Shown: in pieces, positions 1 through 7,824 of the stretch | Layout of the letters: each line of letters opens with the position of its first letter | Position numbering within the stretch: the first letter of the stretch is position 1 | From: Bacteroidia bacterium | GTDB taxonomy: Bacteria > Bacteroidota > Bacteroidia > Chitinophagales > Saprospiraceae | Direction of reading: 5' to 3' | Assembly (NCBI GenBank): GCA_030430845.1 | Contig: JAUIKE010000041.1 | Coordinates: forward strand, 1 to 52,995 | DNA: 52,995 bases | Made by a program: the position numbers and the translations under genes | The notes under the pieces: generated by a model | What the model was told of the DNA's origin: nothing | What the model saw: the letters and a program-made list of their open reading frames with translations, nothing else | Database searches by the model: none

Positions 1-160
1 GGGGGCTGACGTTGATTGAAAGGCGTTAAAACGCCTTCTGGGCAGCGCTAGCCCCCTTGAGAGCCTGTGCCGGACTTGATCCGGCAGGGCGATTTTGCGC
101 AAGGGGTGTTACATCTCAAAAGCTTCGTTTTTTGAACTCCACTAAAATCCTCGATGAACC
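1..160 (-). mobile_element. Truncated copy of palindromic MITE-like element
   Basis: This is the mirror image of the element at 10048-10419: positions 1-160 match the reverse complement of about 10048-10185 almost base for base, and the copy ends with the same terminal CGATGAACC at 152-160. The other end lies outside the window. It keeps the inner hairpin (AAGGCGT-type stem, about 20-36) and the ACACCCC arm (about 104-113, reversed). Relative to the 10-kb copy it carries an extra ~25 bp near 62-87, itself a small palindrome around a TTGATCC core. The element has no coding capacity. Confidence 0.75.
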
Positions 161-518
161 AGATTTTGCAACTTTTTTTAGAAAAAAGTTGCGTAAAAAA
201 GCGCGGATTTCAAAAGGCAACGCGCATTCCGCCCACCGGATCAAGCCCGGTGCAGGCTCCTCTTCCCCATGAAATCCGCAAAGCCAACCCGCCTGTGTGT
301 AACAGGACGTGCTACCAGGCAAAAGTGTACGGTAGTGAAATATTGAATCAATCATCATGATTGTAGCCTATGTTGAAGTTGGGATTGGATTTGTTTCATG
401 TTGATGAGTTTGGGGGTTACAGTTATTTGATGAATAAAGAACTTGCTTTTCAGCACCAGGGCTTTCACCCTGAAATTGTAGCCGCTCCCCTACCCTACTG
501 GGTGGAGAGCGGTTTATC
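161..518. other. Non-coding stretch with small palindromes
   Basis: I see no convincing gene here; the short open frames overlap one another and the mobile element. A perfect 11-bp hairpin with a 3-base loop lies at 168-192 (GCAACTTTTTT / AAAAAAGTTGC), just outside the element end. A second small palindromic piece (CCGGATCAAGCCCGG, about 237-251) resembles the extra insert in the neighbouring element. Confidence 0.5.
468..482 (+). repeat. Isolated iteron-like site
   Basis: CCCTGAAATTGTAGC at this site is identical over 15 bp to the cores of the origin iterons at 12459 and 12786. It lies about 12 kb away, just beyond the 3' end of the leftward membrane/HTH gene. It could be an outlying binding site for the Rep protein (as in handcuffing or incompatibility) or a chance match. 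Confidence 0.4.
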
Positions 519-1853
519 TCAGCCTTCTCGCAGGCCGAGTTGGTCCACGATTTTTCGGGTTGTTTTATAGCCGATACCGGTGGCGCGGGCGACGACGGCA
601 ACGGAGGGATTTTTGTTGTATTCGCTTAGGTAATGGTTCCAGGTGGAGCGGATCAAATTTTCCCGATGCTCTACATCGGCTCGTTTGGCGTAGGACTTAC
701 CCGTATTGTCGGGTGGGGCCAGCACGGTTTCTACCTCTCCCCTACCCTCTTTTGGGGTAACATTTCCAGAAATATTACCTACTTCCTGGGTAGCTGCCGC
801 AGGGGCCTGCCCATTTTCAAAGCCGATGGGTCGGGCCTGGGCCGTGGGAACAGATGCGGCCTTTGACCCAAAATCCAGGCCGATCCTGGGTACCCAGTTT
901 TTGGATAGGCCTATTTGCGGTTTTTCTTTGTCCTCAAAAGTCGGCACACCCGAAAGCACCCGATAGATGGAGAGCAGGATATTCGTCAAAACGAAAAGCC
1001 CCAAACAACCCACACCAAAAATGCCCAGCATGAAGGTGTTTCGCTCAAAGCGGTTATCAAAACGGCTAATTGTGGTCTCGGCCTGTTGGGAGATTTTGCC
1101 GAATACCTCCTGCTGATCTGCACTCAGGCTGGATAGGGTAGCAGCTTGCTTTTGGCTGAGCTGTTTGACTTTGGCTTTTTCAGCCTCGATCAGGGCATTT
1201 CCCTCTTTTTGGGCCTGGGCGATTGCCTTTGCCAATTGATTTTCAGCCCAGCCATTGCCGGCAAGGTAGAGCTGGTGCATCCTGGCTCCTTTACTATGCC
1301 TTGCGTCTTCTAACATTTTTTTGGCAGTGGTTTGGGCATCTTTGACGCGCTGGCGGGCAGCCTGAATCTCTTGTTCGTATTTCTCATAGATGCGATTTCG
1401 TTCCGCATCCTGATCCAGGCGGACCTGGTTTAAATCCGCCACCTGGGGTGGGGGAGTCGCCGCTTCGATCATGTCGATGCGACCCAGCCAACTGGTTCCT
1501 CCTGTCCCTACTGCCAATGCTGCGCAAAGCGCCAGGCAGAATACCCAAAAGGTAACACGATACGCCGCTTTGATGCGGCCTTTTTCATTCCAGGCCCTGC
1601 CTGCCAAAATTTCGTCCAACGCAAAGGGCAGGAAAATCCGCAGGCCCAGTTCCATCACGCCCAAGGCCAGGGCAACGATAAACAGGGCCAAAAGCCCTGC
1701 GCCCCAGGGAGGCAAGAACTCCTGGGCTTTGGTATAGGCGATGATCCAGATGATCATCACGCTGGTGACGGCACTGCCCATTTGGGCAGCGTTTCGTGTG
1801 ATTTTGAGGGCTGAAATCACTTTTTTGGCGTCCTCTTGAAGATTACTACTCAT
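519..1853 (-). CDS. Membrane-anchored coiled-coil protein with C-terminal HTH
   Basis: I do not recognise this 444-aa protein as a named family. Three hydrophobic segments lie near residues 24-40, 49-69 and 98-117. A long charged Gln/Ala/Glu/Lys-rich coiled coil spans about 140-262, a fourth membrane segment about 274-297, and a low-complexity linker about 300-395. The last 45 residues read like a helix-turn-helix (VVARATGIGYKTTRKIVDQL). The likely topology puts the C-terminal HTH in the cytoplasm. It is the last gene of a leftward block with the 571-codon ORF gene and two small genes. Anchoring plasmid DNA or a protein complex to the membrane would fit the architecture, but that is inference. 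Confidence 0.8.
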   Translation of the reverse strand: MSSNLQEDAKKVISALKITRNAAQMGSAVTSVMIIWIIAYTKAQEFLPPWGAGLLALFIVALALGVMELGLRIFLPFALDEILAGRAWNEKGRIKAAYRVTFWVFCLALCAALAVGTGGTSWLGRIDMIEAATPPPQVADLNQVRLDQDAERNRIYEKYEQEIQAARQRVKDAQTTAKKMLEDARHSKGARMHQLYLAGNGWAENQLAKAIAQAQKEGNALIEAEKAKVKQLSQKQAATLSSLSADQQEVFGKISQQAETTISRFDNRFERNTFMLGIFGVGCLGLFVLTNILLSIYRVLSGVPTFEDKEKPQIGLSKNWVPRIGLDFGSKAASVPTAQARPIGFENGQAPAAATQEVGNISGNVTPKEGRGEVETVLAPPDNTGKSYAKRADVEHRENLIRSTWNHYLSEYNKNPSVAVVARATGIGYKTTRKIVDQLGLREG

Positions 1854-1945
1854 GGTTTTGTTGTTGTTTAGGGTTCACTGATGAATGTGTCCGCTTAAGA
1901 CATTTTTGGCTGTTATCGGGATTCTTTGCTATTTCGGGCCGTTGT

Positions 1946-2179
1946 TTAGTGTTTGACGATTGTGTCAGGCATTAAGAAGACCATGTTCATAGCATGGTCT
2001 TTCTTTATTTTAAACAGGCCCGTACTGCCCAAATGGGGCTCCAGGTCCATTAATAGGATAGATGCTGCCAGGCAGTCATGGTATGTGAGGTAGCTGCGCA
2101 AAGCGACAATGATCACATGCAATTCATAATAGCTGAGCTTGATGCGCAGCCTGTAGGTAATCGGTTTGGGGATATGCAT
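1946..2179 (-). CDS. Small hypothetical protein
   Basis: This 77-aa protein has no recognised family. The frame is open further upstream, but the ATG at 2179 sits two bases after the stop of the preceding gene (2182-2184), which suggests translational coupling, so I chose it. The sequence is mixed hydrophobic (KLSYYELHVIIVALRSYL) and could form a helical bundle. A perfect 9-bp inverted repeat (1977-1985 / 1993-2001) lies inside the 3' end of the frame. Confidence 0.55.
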   Translation of the reverse strand: MHIPKPITYRLRIKLSYYELHVIIVALRSYLTYHDCLAASILLMDLEPHLGSTGLFKIKKDHAMNMVFLMPDTIVKH

Positions 2180-2181
2180 GC

Positions 2182-2445
2182 TTATTCGCTTTGCGGTTGT
2201 TCGTAGTGGCTCCAGTCCCAAAGCAGGTGGTTGCCGGGGTGCTCATAGATGCGCGCCTGCCAGATTAAGTCTTTGGCGCGGTAGCGCATCGCCAGCCGGA
2301 TGAGTTTGTTTTTGATATAGTTCCGGTTTTGAGAACCGGTGCCCAGGTTGTTTTTGAGGATGGCTGTGCCGCTTGCTGTGCGGCCTTTCCCATATTGGAA
2401 TTTAAGCCAAAGCCGGAGCTGGGGTTTGATGCTATCTGCTTTCAT
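2182..2445 (-). CDS. Small basic hypothetical protein
   Basis: This 87-aa, Lys/Arg-rich protein has a start 33 bp after the end of the upstream winged-helix-like gene and a stop almost touching the next ATG. It has no signal peptide or membrane segment. The basic character (repeated K/R with aromatic residues) suggests a nucleic-acid or partner-binding role, but no family is recognisable. It belongs to the same leftward block as its neighbours. Confidence 0.6.
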   Translation of the reverse strand: MKADSIKPQLRLWLKFQYGKGRTASGTAILKNNLGTGSQNRNYIKNKLIRLAMRYRAKDLIWQARIYEHPGNHLLWDWSHYEQPQSE

Positions 2446-2478
2446 TGAGCATGATTTTAGAAGTGAAACAAATGCCGC

Positions 2479-4146
2479 TTAACGGCGATCCTTTTTGAAT
2501 ATCCCGGCTTTGGGGATCTGTTTGGGACCCCGGTGTTTGCTGGGAATCTGCCTGGCTGCCGATTTATCCTGTGGGATTTGAGCCGGTGCCTTGGGGTTCT
2601 CAGGGATGGGGTTGGCAACAGGCGCAGCTGCCTGGTCCTGATCGTAGGCGATGCGAAGTTTCGCATAATGCTTCCGCAGGCTTGATGTGGACTTGATGCC
2701 GTCCAGGTTGTATTGGCTGCGCCACCATTGCGCATTAGGCAGGGCGCTTTTGAGCAGCCAGTCCATCACGGCAATAAGTTCCTTCGCCGGGATGCCATCC
2801 TTGCGGACCAGGAGGCGAATGTCCCGCTCCCAATTGGCGAGGTTTGCCTTGCGCAGGCGCATATCTTTGGGGTGCATGCGCATAAGCGCATTTTTGAAAC
2901 GCCAGCCCAGAAAATACCATTTTTTGTCTTGTTGGGCGATTTCGGCTTCTCCGTCCAGTTGCTCCTGGGATTTCCGGCCACGGGCCTGAGCCATTTCTTC
3001 GAATTCCACCGAACGCCTTTCGTAGACCTGCAGCCAGTTTTTCTCATAGTGCAGGATGCCGTATTTTTCTTTTGGCTCAAAAAAGCGGACCGGGCCAACG
3101 ACAAAGGCTTCGGGGTAGAGGAGCAGGCGTTTTTCCTGGTGGTCTATCACCTGCACCAGTCGGTCATTAAATGCTTCCAGTTGATCATCCGGCACACTTT
3201 TGAGCAATTTCAATGCGCTATGAAATGCCCTGAGGTACTGGCTTTTGTAATCGCGCCCCATGGCGGTGGCGAGTTTGTTCTGGTAAAGGCTTACCAGCAG
3301 CTGGGCGTAATAGGTGGTTTTTTGGTTGGATTGGGTGAGCTGAAACGCGGCGGGAAGAGAAAAAGCTTGGTTTTCTGAGGAAATGTTACCCGCTTTTGGG
3401 GGGCTTCCTTCTTCCAGCTTCCTTTCTTCCTGACAGACGTCCGCTTCCTGTGCGGACACCTTTTGACTCATTTCTTTATTTCTTTCAGCAGTATGGGAAG
3501 CTTGGGAAGGAAGCAATTTTTGGTTCAAGAGGGGAGGAGAAGGGGTATCCGAAGTCAATGCTCGTACCCTGGCTGCGAAGCTCTCCGTTTTCGCAACGAA
3601 TAAGGCCTGTGGAGTCAATAAGTCCGTCGGTAGCAATGCTGGGTTGAGCAAGAGCTCATAATCATTCTTGCGGCCTCTGAATCGCTTATGCGGTCGCCAG
3701 CCAAATCCCTTCCCCCCGCGATCCCGATGGCGGTAGACCTGCTGCTCATGCGGCTGTATATCCGTTTCTTCCTCTCCGCAGAGGAAACCACAATAGGCCA
3801 GTTTGGCCAGGTGGTTAGGGGTAACGCTCTTGGAGCCATCTCCGCCAGCGGTTTCGCGCAGCTTGCGGTTGTTTGTCCGAACGCTGTTTGTGAGGTAGCG
3901 CTCTCCGCTTTCGAGCTGTGCTGCGGTCTGCTTGCACCAATCCCGAAAGGCGTTGACAGCCGTCTTGATTTCGCTGTCTTTGATGCGATGGGGGTAAGCG
4001 TAGGAATAGGGCTGGTCCTTTCCGGCCGGGAAGCGCTGATTGTGTTGCTCGAAATGCTGGCATATCCGTTTATAGCCAGCGGCAAAAAGCTGCTTCCAAT
4101 GTAGCCTATTAGGCTTTTTTTGCGTACATTTGTGTAATGCGCTCAT
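2479..4146 (-). CDS. Plasmid-type protein with winged-helix-like N-terminus
   Basis: The protein is about 555 aa from the ATG at 4146; the frame is open to 4194, but the upstream residues look non-coding. The N-terminal ~170 residues have the pattern of a winged helix used by plasmid and ICE proteins: a helix with YLTNSVRTNNRKL, a second with VTPNHLAKLAYCGFL, then a basic wing ending in GRKNDYELLLNP. A linker rich in Gln/Ser/Glu follows, then a helical C-terminal half (about 280-490) and a Pro/Ala/Lys-rich tail. The exact function is unknown; replication, copy control or regulation are possible. It is first in a leftward block of four genes and divergent from the XRE switch genes. Confidence 0.75.
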   Translation of the reverse strand: MSALHKCTQKKPNRLHWKQLFAAGYKRICQHFEQHNQRFPAGKDQPYSYAYPHRIKDSEIKTAVNAFRDWCKQTAAQLESGERYLTNSVRTNNRKLRETAGGDGSKSVTPNHLAKLAYCGFLCGEEETDIQPHEQQVYRHRDRGGKGFGWRPHKRFRGRKNDYELLLNPALLPTDLLTPQALFVAKTESFAARVRALTSDTPSPPLLNQKLLPSQASHTAERNKEMSQKVSAQEADVCQEERKLEEGSPPKAGNISSENQAFSLPAAFQLTQSNQKTTYYAQLLVSLYQNKLATAMGRDYKSQYLRAFHSALKLLKSVPDDQLEAFNDRLVQVIDHQEKRLLLYPEAFVVGPVRFFEPKEKYGILHYEKNWLQVYERRSVEFEEMAQARGRKSQEQLDGEAEIAQQDKKWYFLGWRFKNALMRMHPKDMRLRKANLANWERDIRLLVRKDGIPAKELIAVMDWLLKSALPNAQWWRSQYNLDGIKSTSSLRKHYAKLRIAYDQDQAAAPVANPIPENPKAPAQIPQDKSAARQIPSKHRGPKQIPKAGIFKKDRR

Positions 4147-4316
4147 TGTAGTATGGTTAAGGGGCGGGAAGAAACCAGCTCCAACTGGTCCCAACCCAAC
4201 CCGCTTTTGGGGGCGTGTTGAAAACTTAAATCATGAAGTCCTGGCTCCAACCGGGACTTTATTTTTTTGTCTAATCTATTGAGTGAAACAAACTCTTATT
4301 TCATTCGTCATTTTCA

Positions 4317-4342
4317 TTTATATTGTAGATGCCTATTGGCAA
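4317..4342 (+). promoter_or_regulatory. Candidate XRE operator, copy 1
   Basis: TTTATATTG (4317-4325) is followed by the inverted repeat TGCCTATTGGCAA (4330-4342), 94 bp before the ATG at 4436. The same arrangement, with nearly the same bases, lies 94 bp before the paralogous gene at 5155. Binding by one of the XRE proteins is inferred. Confidence 0.5.
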
Positions 4343-4435
4343 CAATGGCAATGATATAAAATATTACACTAACCAAAAAATATTTTATCCTTTTTTTGTT
4401 CGTATTTCATATTGAAAGAAAAGATTTTGAGTAAT

Positions 4436-4780
4436 ATGCCTGAAGATACGTTTGGGGATCGGTTGAAAAAACTTGTGAAGATGAAAGGAATCTCCAATGT
4501 CACATTTTCCAATATCATTGGAATATCATCTCCTAACGTTTATAAATACTTCAACAACAAGGTCATTCCTACAATTACCTTACTCCAAATAATCAGCAAA
4601 GAATGGCCTGATGCCAGCATAAGATGGCTACTCCTTGGCGAAGGGGAAGCCCTTACCGGAGAAAACCAGTCTCAAGGGGAAGAGCTTAGCGAAAAGGTCA
4701 AATCCCTGGAAAACATCATTGAAGACAAAGAACTCATTATCCAACTGCTTAAAGACAAGCTCGAAAACCAAAAAATTTAA
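4436..4780 (+). CDS. XRE-family regulator, paralogue 1
   Basis: This 114-aa protein has an N-terminal HTH_XRE domain (about residues 1-62: DTFGDRLKKLVKMKGIS, then SNIIGISSPNVYKYF as turn and recognition helix) and a WLLLGEGE motif typical of phage-repressor-like Bacteroidota regulators. A C-terminal coiled coil (about 75-114) probably mediates dimerisation. I chose the ATG at 4436 over the TTG at 4412 because it aligns with the start of its paralogue at 5155. It is close kin to that gene in both protein and upstream region, pointing to a local duplication. It converges with the 81-aa XRE gene at 4784-5029. Confidence 0.8.
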   Translation: MPEDTFGDRLKKLVKMKGISNVTFSNIIGISSPNVYKYFNNKVIPTITLLQIISKEWPDASIRWLLLGEGEALTGENQSQGEELSEKVKSLENIIEDKELIIQLLKDKLENQKI

Positions 4781-4783
4781 GGG

Positions 4784-5029
4784 CTACACTTCGCCCACGG
4801 CTTCCCAATCCAATGCAGGAAAAACAAAACCAGGGTCCAACACCTGATCCGGGGTGATGCCATACAGCTTGCACAATTCATTCACCACCCGAACACTCGC
4901 TGTCATATTCCGCGCACCGGAAAATAAGCGGTAAACCGTGCTCTTATCGACCCCTGCCTGTGCGGCTATCCGCTTTGCCACCTCGGAGTAATCCTCCTTT
5001 TCGATTCTGTCTTTAATTTGCTTGGTCAT
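4784..5029 (-). CDS. Small XRE-family HTH regulator
   Basis: This 81-aa protein is nearly all HTH_XRE: VAKRIAAQAGVDKSTVYRLFSGARNMTASVRVVNELCKLYGI contains the five helices expected of a Cro/C1 fold (shown here only to place the turn at AGVDKSTV). It lies divergently from the 5155 gene, sharing a 125-bp gap with the second candidate operator only 6 bp before its own start. The layout resembles a two-repressor phage or plasmid switch. No toxin-like partner is visible beside it. Confidence 0.8.
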   Translation of the reverse strand: MTKQIKDRIEKEDYSEVAKRIAAQAGVDKSTVYRLFSGARNMTASVRVVNELCKLYGITPDQVLDPGFVFPALDWEAVGEV

Positions 5030-5034
5030 TTTGC

Positions 5035-5061
5035 TTTATATTGCGTTATGCCGATTGGCAA
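5035..5061 (+). promoter_or_regulatory. Candidate XRE operator, copy 2
   Basis: TTTATATTG (5035-5043) is followed by TGCCGATTGGCAA (5049-5061), the counterpart of 4317-4342. It sits in the divergent gap between the XRE genes 4784-5029 and 5155-5562, so one bound protein could affect both promoters. Confidence 0.5.
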
Positions 5062-5154
5062 TAGTGCAAGTATATTAAGTTTAATTACTTTTTACAAAGA
5101 TTTCTTTATAAAATTAAAGAATTCGATAATATCAAATAACATTCCACTCTTAGT

Positions 5155-5562
5155 ATGAGTAATGACACTTTTGGAATAAGGCTAAAGAATCTGATCAAAA
5201 TCAAGGATTTCACTGTAAAGGAATTCTCCAATATTGCTGGGCTTTCCCAACCGAATTTTTACAAATATTTCAAAGGAGAATCTCTTCCAACTGTAGCCCT
5301 TCTTCAAAAGATAATTGAGGAATGGCCTGACGTAAATATCTATTGGCTGCTGACCGGAGAAGGGGAACCTCTTGCTAATGAGGGAAGTAAAGCCTTTTTA
5401 GGACCGTCGAATGATGAGCAGAAAAAATTAAAAGAGAAACTAGCACAGCTTGAGGAAAAACTAGCCGAGCGAGACAAAACCGTCGAATTCCAGGAAAAAT
5501 CCCTGGACACTATCATCGCCATGCTTAAAGATCGCGGCATTGATATTTATGAAGAGGAATAA
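5155..5562 (+). CDS. XRE-family regulator, paralogue 2
   Basis: This 135-aa protein has the same architecture as the gene at 4436: an HTH_XRE domain (residues about 1-63; SNIAGLSQPNFYKYF recognition region), a WLLTGEGE motif, then a coiled coil (about 80-125) of EKLAQLEEKLAER type that probably drives oligomerisation. It is longer than paralogue 1 at the C-terminus. It probably regulates itself and the divergent 81-aa XRE gene through the shared gap. Confidence 0.8.
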   Translation: MSNDTFGIRLKNLIKIKDFTVKEFSNIAGLSQPNFYKYFKGESLPTVALLQKIIEEWPDVNIYWLLTGEGEPLANEGSKAFLGPSNDEQKKLKEKLAQLEEKLAERDKTVEFQEKSLDTIIAMLKDRGIDIYEEE

Positions 5563-5775
5563 GCCTTTTCCTTTCCCCTCCCACAGCCCTAAATACTGGA
5601 CACTCTGTCCTCCCTGAGCCTTTTTTATTAAAATTCTTCTTTTTTTCAGAAAAGTGTTGATGCAAAAACACTCGCTGCGTCTAATACGGGCGTAGGTGAT
5701 TTTGCTCCTGTTTTTGTTGCGCAGGACGATTCGCCATTGTCTCATTCACTATTTCCCTAACACGGGAGCTCAAGC

Positions 5776-5901
5776 ATGCCGAAAAAATCAGCGGATTTGT
5801 TTTCAGATAAAGCTAAACGAACTATGGATAAATTGAAAAAAGTAAGGAAGATTGATGTGGGCCTGGGAGCTGCAAAAAAGCGGATACAACCCGAGAAGTA
5901 G
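5776..5901 (+). CDS. Possible 41-aa basic protein
   Basis: This short frame (MPKKSADLFSDKAKRTMDKL..., 41 aa) has a good purine-rich stretch (GGGAG) about 9 bp before its ATG, which is unusual in this window. It is Lys/Arg-rich with no hydrophobic core. It could be a real small DNA- or RNA-binding plasmid protein or the remnant of a longer gene. No homologue is recognisable by eye. Confidence 0.35.
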   Translation: MPKKSADLFSDKAKRTMDKLKKVRKIDVGLGAAKKRIQPEK

Positions 5902-5928
5902 TACATGTGGTTGTATTGATGTCCGGGA

Positions 5929-5972
5929 GACGTTTTGTATACGTCGCCATAACGTTACAATGACGTGGTTTT
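5929..5972 (+). repeat. Composite ACGT/TAACGTTA element, copy 1
   Basis: In order the element has ACGTTTT, TACGTC, TAACGTTA (5950-5957), then TGACGT. The same order recurs at about 6354-6391. It is part of the TAACGTTA site family spread through the partition region. Confidence 0.5.
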
Positions 5973-5978
5973 AGGAAG

Positions 5979-6253
5979 AGCCCTGCAAGGGCGAAGTATC
6001 AGGTATGCCGCCCTTGCAGGGCTTATATGCGATCTGTTCCTGCCGCAGGGCACAGGGCCTTGCCCTGTGTCAAAGCTGGGCCGGATTTCCTGCTTGTGGG
6101 GCTGGCCTGCGCGTAATCCGGCCCATAAGCTTCGGGGATTACCCGCAAGCCCCCCGCGAAAAGCCGAAATCCCCGACAGCGCTTTGTTTTGCAGCGCCAA
6201 AAGCGCTGCCACGCTAGTGTTATACACGATATAGGCATGGGGCTTGTAGCCCC
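5979..6253 (+). repeat. Ladder of six perfect inverted repeats
   Basis: There is no credible gene here. Six consecutive perfect inverted repeats fill the stretch: 5979-5992/6010-6023 (14 bp), 6051-6058/6062-6069 (8 bp), 6078-6087/6115-6124 (10 bp), 6132-6140/6168-6176 (9 bp), 6191-6197/6203-6209 (7 bp) and 6239-6244/6248-6253 (6 bp). The stems are GC-rich, in an otherwise AT-rich spacer. It could be a cluster of REP-like elements, a structured RNA, or a mobile-element remnant. Confidence 0.65.
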
Positions 6254-6341
6254 CTGGGCTTTAGGTTTGCTGAAAAGGAGCAGGTCTCACTCTTTCATTT
6301 CAATCCAGGTAAAAAGAAGTGCTTTCAAGAAAGGGTTGGAT

Positions 6342-6393
6342 TGACGTCTAGTCGACGTTTTTTTTACGTCATTGTAACGTTACAGTGACGTAT
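6342..6393 (+). repeat. Composite ACGT/TAACGTTA element, copy 2
   Basis: The stretch contains TTGACGTC, GACGTTT, TACGTC, TAACGTTA (6375-6382) and TGACGT, in the same order as 5929-5972. It overlaps the 3' end of the HigA-type gene. Confidence 0.5.
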
Positions 6394-6661
6394 TCCTTGC
6401 TTTTGCCAGGTACCCATCATACCTTCTTTGCCGACTCAGCCAAAAAGAAGCCGGGATATCTAATACATCCTCAAACTTCACAGCCATCTCGGGCGTGATG
6501 GAACTGTTTCCCCTGCTAACGGCAGCTATGGTCTTTTCGGGTTCATTAACCCTTTTCGCAAATTCTTTATTCCCTAAACCGATTTGCTGTAATTTCTCAG
6601 CTAAGGTCTGCCCTGGATGGGATACAGATTGGGGGAAATATTCATTCTTTGAGGTAGACAT
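6380..6661 (-). CDS. higA: HigA-type antitoxin, no partner toxin
   Basis: This 93-aa HTH protein has the classic HigA layout: a PGQTLAEKLQQIGLGNKEFA start of the HTH, a recognition region EPEKTIAAVSRGNSSI, then EMAVKFEDVLDIPASFWL and a short basic tail. In HigBA the toxin gene normally precedes the antitoxin; upstream on this strand (6662-6891) there is no HigB-like frame. It is either a solitary regulator or an orphan antitoxin. Its promoter region carries four TAACGTTA-type sites (6678-6729), suggesting autoregulation or control by the partition repressor. Confidence 0.8.
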   Translation of the reverse strand: MSTSKNEYFPQSVSHPGQTLAEKLQQIGLGNKEFAKRVNEPEKTIAAVSRGNSSITPEMAVKFEDVLDIPASFWLSRQRRYDGYLAKARNTSL

Positions 6662-6677
6662 GGGAAGAGTTATATAG

Positions 6678-6729
6678 ACGTTTCATTAACGTTCAAATAA
6701 CGTTATTAGATATTTTATACACAACGTTA
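6678..6729 (+). promoter_or_regulatory. TAACGTTA site cluster before higA-like gene
   Basis: The cluster holds GACGTTTC (6678), TAACGTTC (6687-6694), TAACGTTA (6698-6705) and CAACGTTA (6722-6729), starting 17 bp upstream of the antitoxin ATG. Three of them are spaced about 11 and 24 bp apart, close to whole helical turns. Confidence 0.55.
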
Positions 6730-6891
6730 CAGAGCCAGATTAATCATCTTGATTGTTTCGACCTGGTCTTTCATCGTATTTGCTTTTTTATTGTGTACTC
6801 AGTTTGCACGTCCATTTTACGCTCATTTGAGGTTGTTGCTTCGAACAAAACGTGTTGATAACGTTACCAAAACGTAATTAAAACTTTAGGC

Positions 6892-7230
6892 CTAAACAGG
6901 ATCAACCCCCGAATTAAAAACCCATCTTCTGGATTTTGCCTTTTCCAATGCTGCTTTCAGGATATTATCCTGGACAGAAGCAGCTAGTAAATTCGTTCGT
7001 GCCAACCCCTCCAAATAATCAGCATCAATGAAAACGGGGTTACCGAATGCTTCAATATGCTTCTTCGCCTTTTCCCAAAACAATTGAGTTGCCAACTTCT
7101 GAATGGCTTCGGCATCCTGACGCATGTATCTGAGGCGTTTGTCTGCATCTGCAACAATAGCTTCTTTCCAATCTTCTGGAGATACCAGAATCTCTATACA
7201 TTCGGTGAATTCTTTTTCTGCCTGGGTCAT
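6892..7230 (-). CDS. Hypothetical helical protein
   Basis: This is a 112-aa protein from the ATG at 7230; a longer TTG start at 7293 is possible but less likely. It is predicted helical (EKEFTECIEILVSPEDWKEA; DADKRLRYMRQDAEAIQKL), with no signal peptide, membrane segment or known motif. It lies upstream of the higA-like gene on the same strand, separated by 230 bp with a TAACGTTA site (6859-6866). It is not HigB-like, as it lacks the usual basic RelE-fold pattern. Confidence 0.6.
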   Translation of the reverse strand: MTQAEKEFTECIEILVSPEDWKEAIVADADKRLRYMRQDAEAIQKLATQLFWEKAKKHIEAFGNPVFIDADYLEGLARTNLLAASVQDNILKAALEKAKSRRWVFNSGVDPV

Positions 7231-7293
7231 GAACTTAGTTTTTGATTTGAATTTACGTGATTGGAAGGTCTCTGTTATCTCATGATTGTGCAA

Positions 7294-7824
7294 TTGAGGG
7301 TGCTTAAAAGAAAGGGATACAAGTTGGCATAACGTTATAATAATGTCGCCTTAACTTCACAACAACTTCGTTTTAAGTTTACACAGACCATTTTCTCCTG
7401 CTAAACAGCTGAAATTGACCAACACAAATCTTCCCAAGATTGCAAACTGCTTAAAAAAGCCACTCATCCACAAGGCCATTTAAAGGCATTTTAAGCCCGC
7501 CAAAAATTACCCGCGTCTCAGTGAGGATTTAACGAGATGTTTTCTCAGCGCGCAAATTTGGCCCCAATAAATTAGTCGCCATCTCATATCAGCGAGAGGC
7601 AAAGCTTTCAAACCTCCATTTTCTGCCAACACAGATCAAAAACATTTTTCCCCTCAGCCAAAGTGAATCTGACAAAAATAAAGTCTTTGTAACGTTATTT
7701 TAATATTAAATAGACGTCAAAAGCACGTTTTCATGGTATTATAAAAAGATATTTCCGATATTGTTGCCCATTGGCAATTGAGCTGTTTTGTTCTTTCAAA
7801 AAGACTCTCTTTTTTTTGAGCTAT
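7294..7824. other. Non-coding gap with TAACGTTA sites
   Basis: I see no gene in this stretch. It holds TAACGTTA at 7330-7337 and 7690-7697, and a GACGTC at about 7713. The middle (7340-7680) is plain AT-rich sequence. Confidence 0.5.

Noticed and set aside
57..360. Short overlapping frames at the left edge
   Set aside because: They lie in the truncated mobile element and contradict each other in frame and strand.
1977..2001. 9-bp inverted repeat as a terminator
   Set aside because: It lies inside the 77-aa frame and does not end in a T-run in the direction of that gene.
2713..3378. 221-codon plus-strand frame
   Set aside because: Shadow of the winged-helix-like gene on the other strand.
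5955..6238. Short frames on both strands across the hairpin ladder
   Set aside because: Several frames overlap on both strands in the same inverted-repeat DNA without any family pattern.
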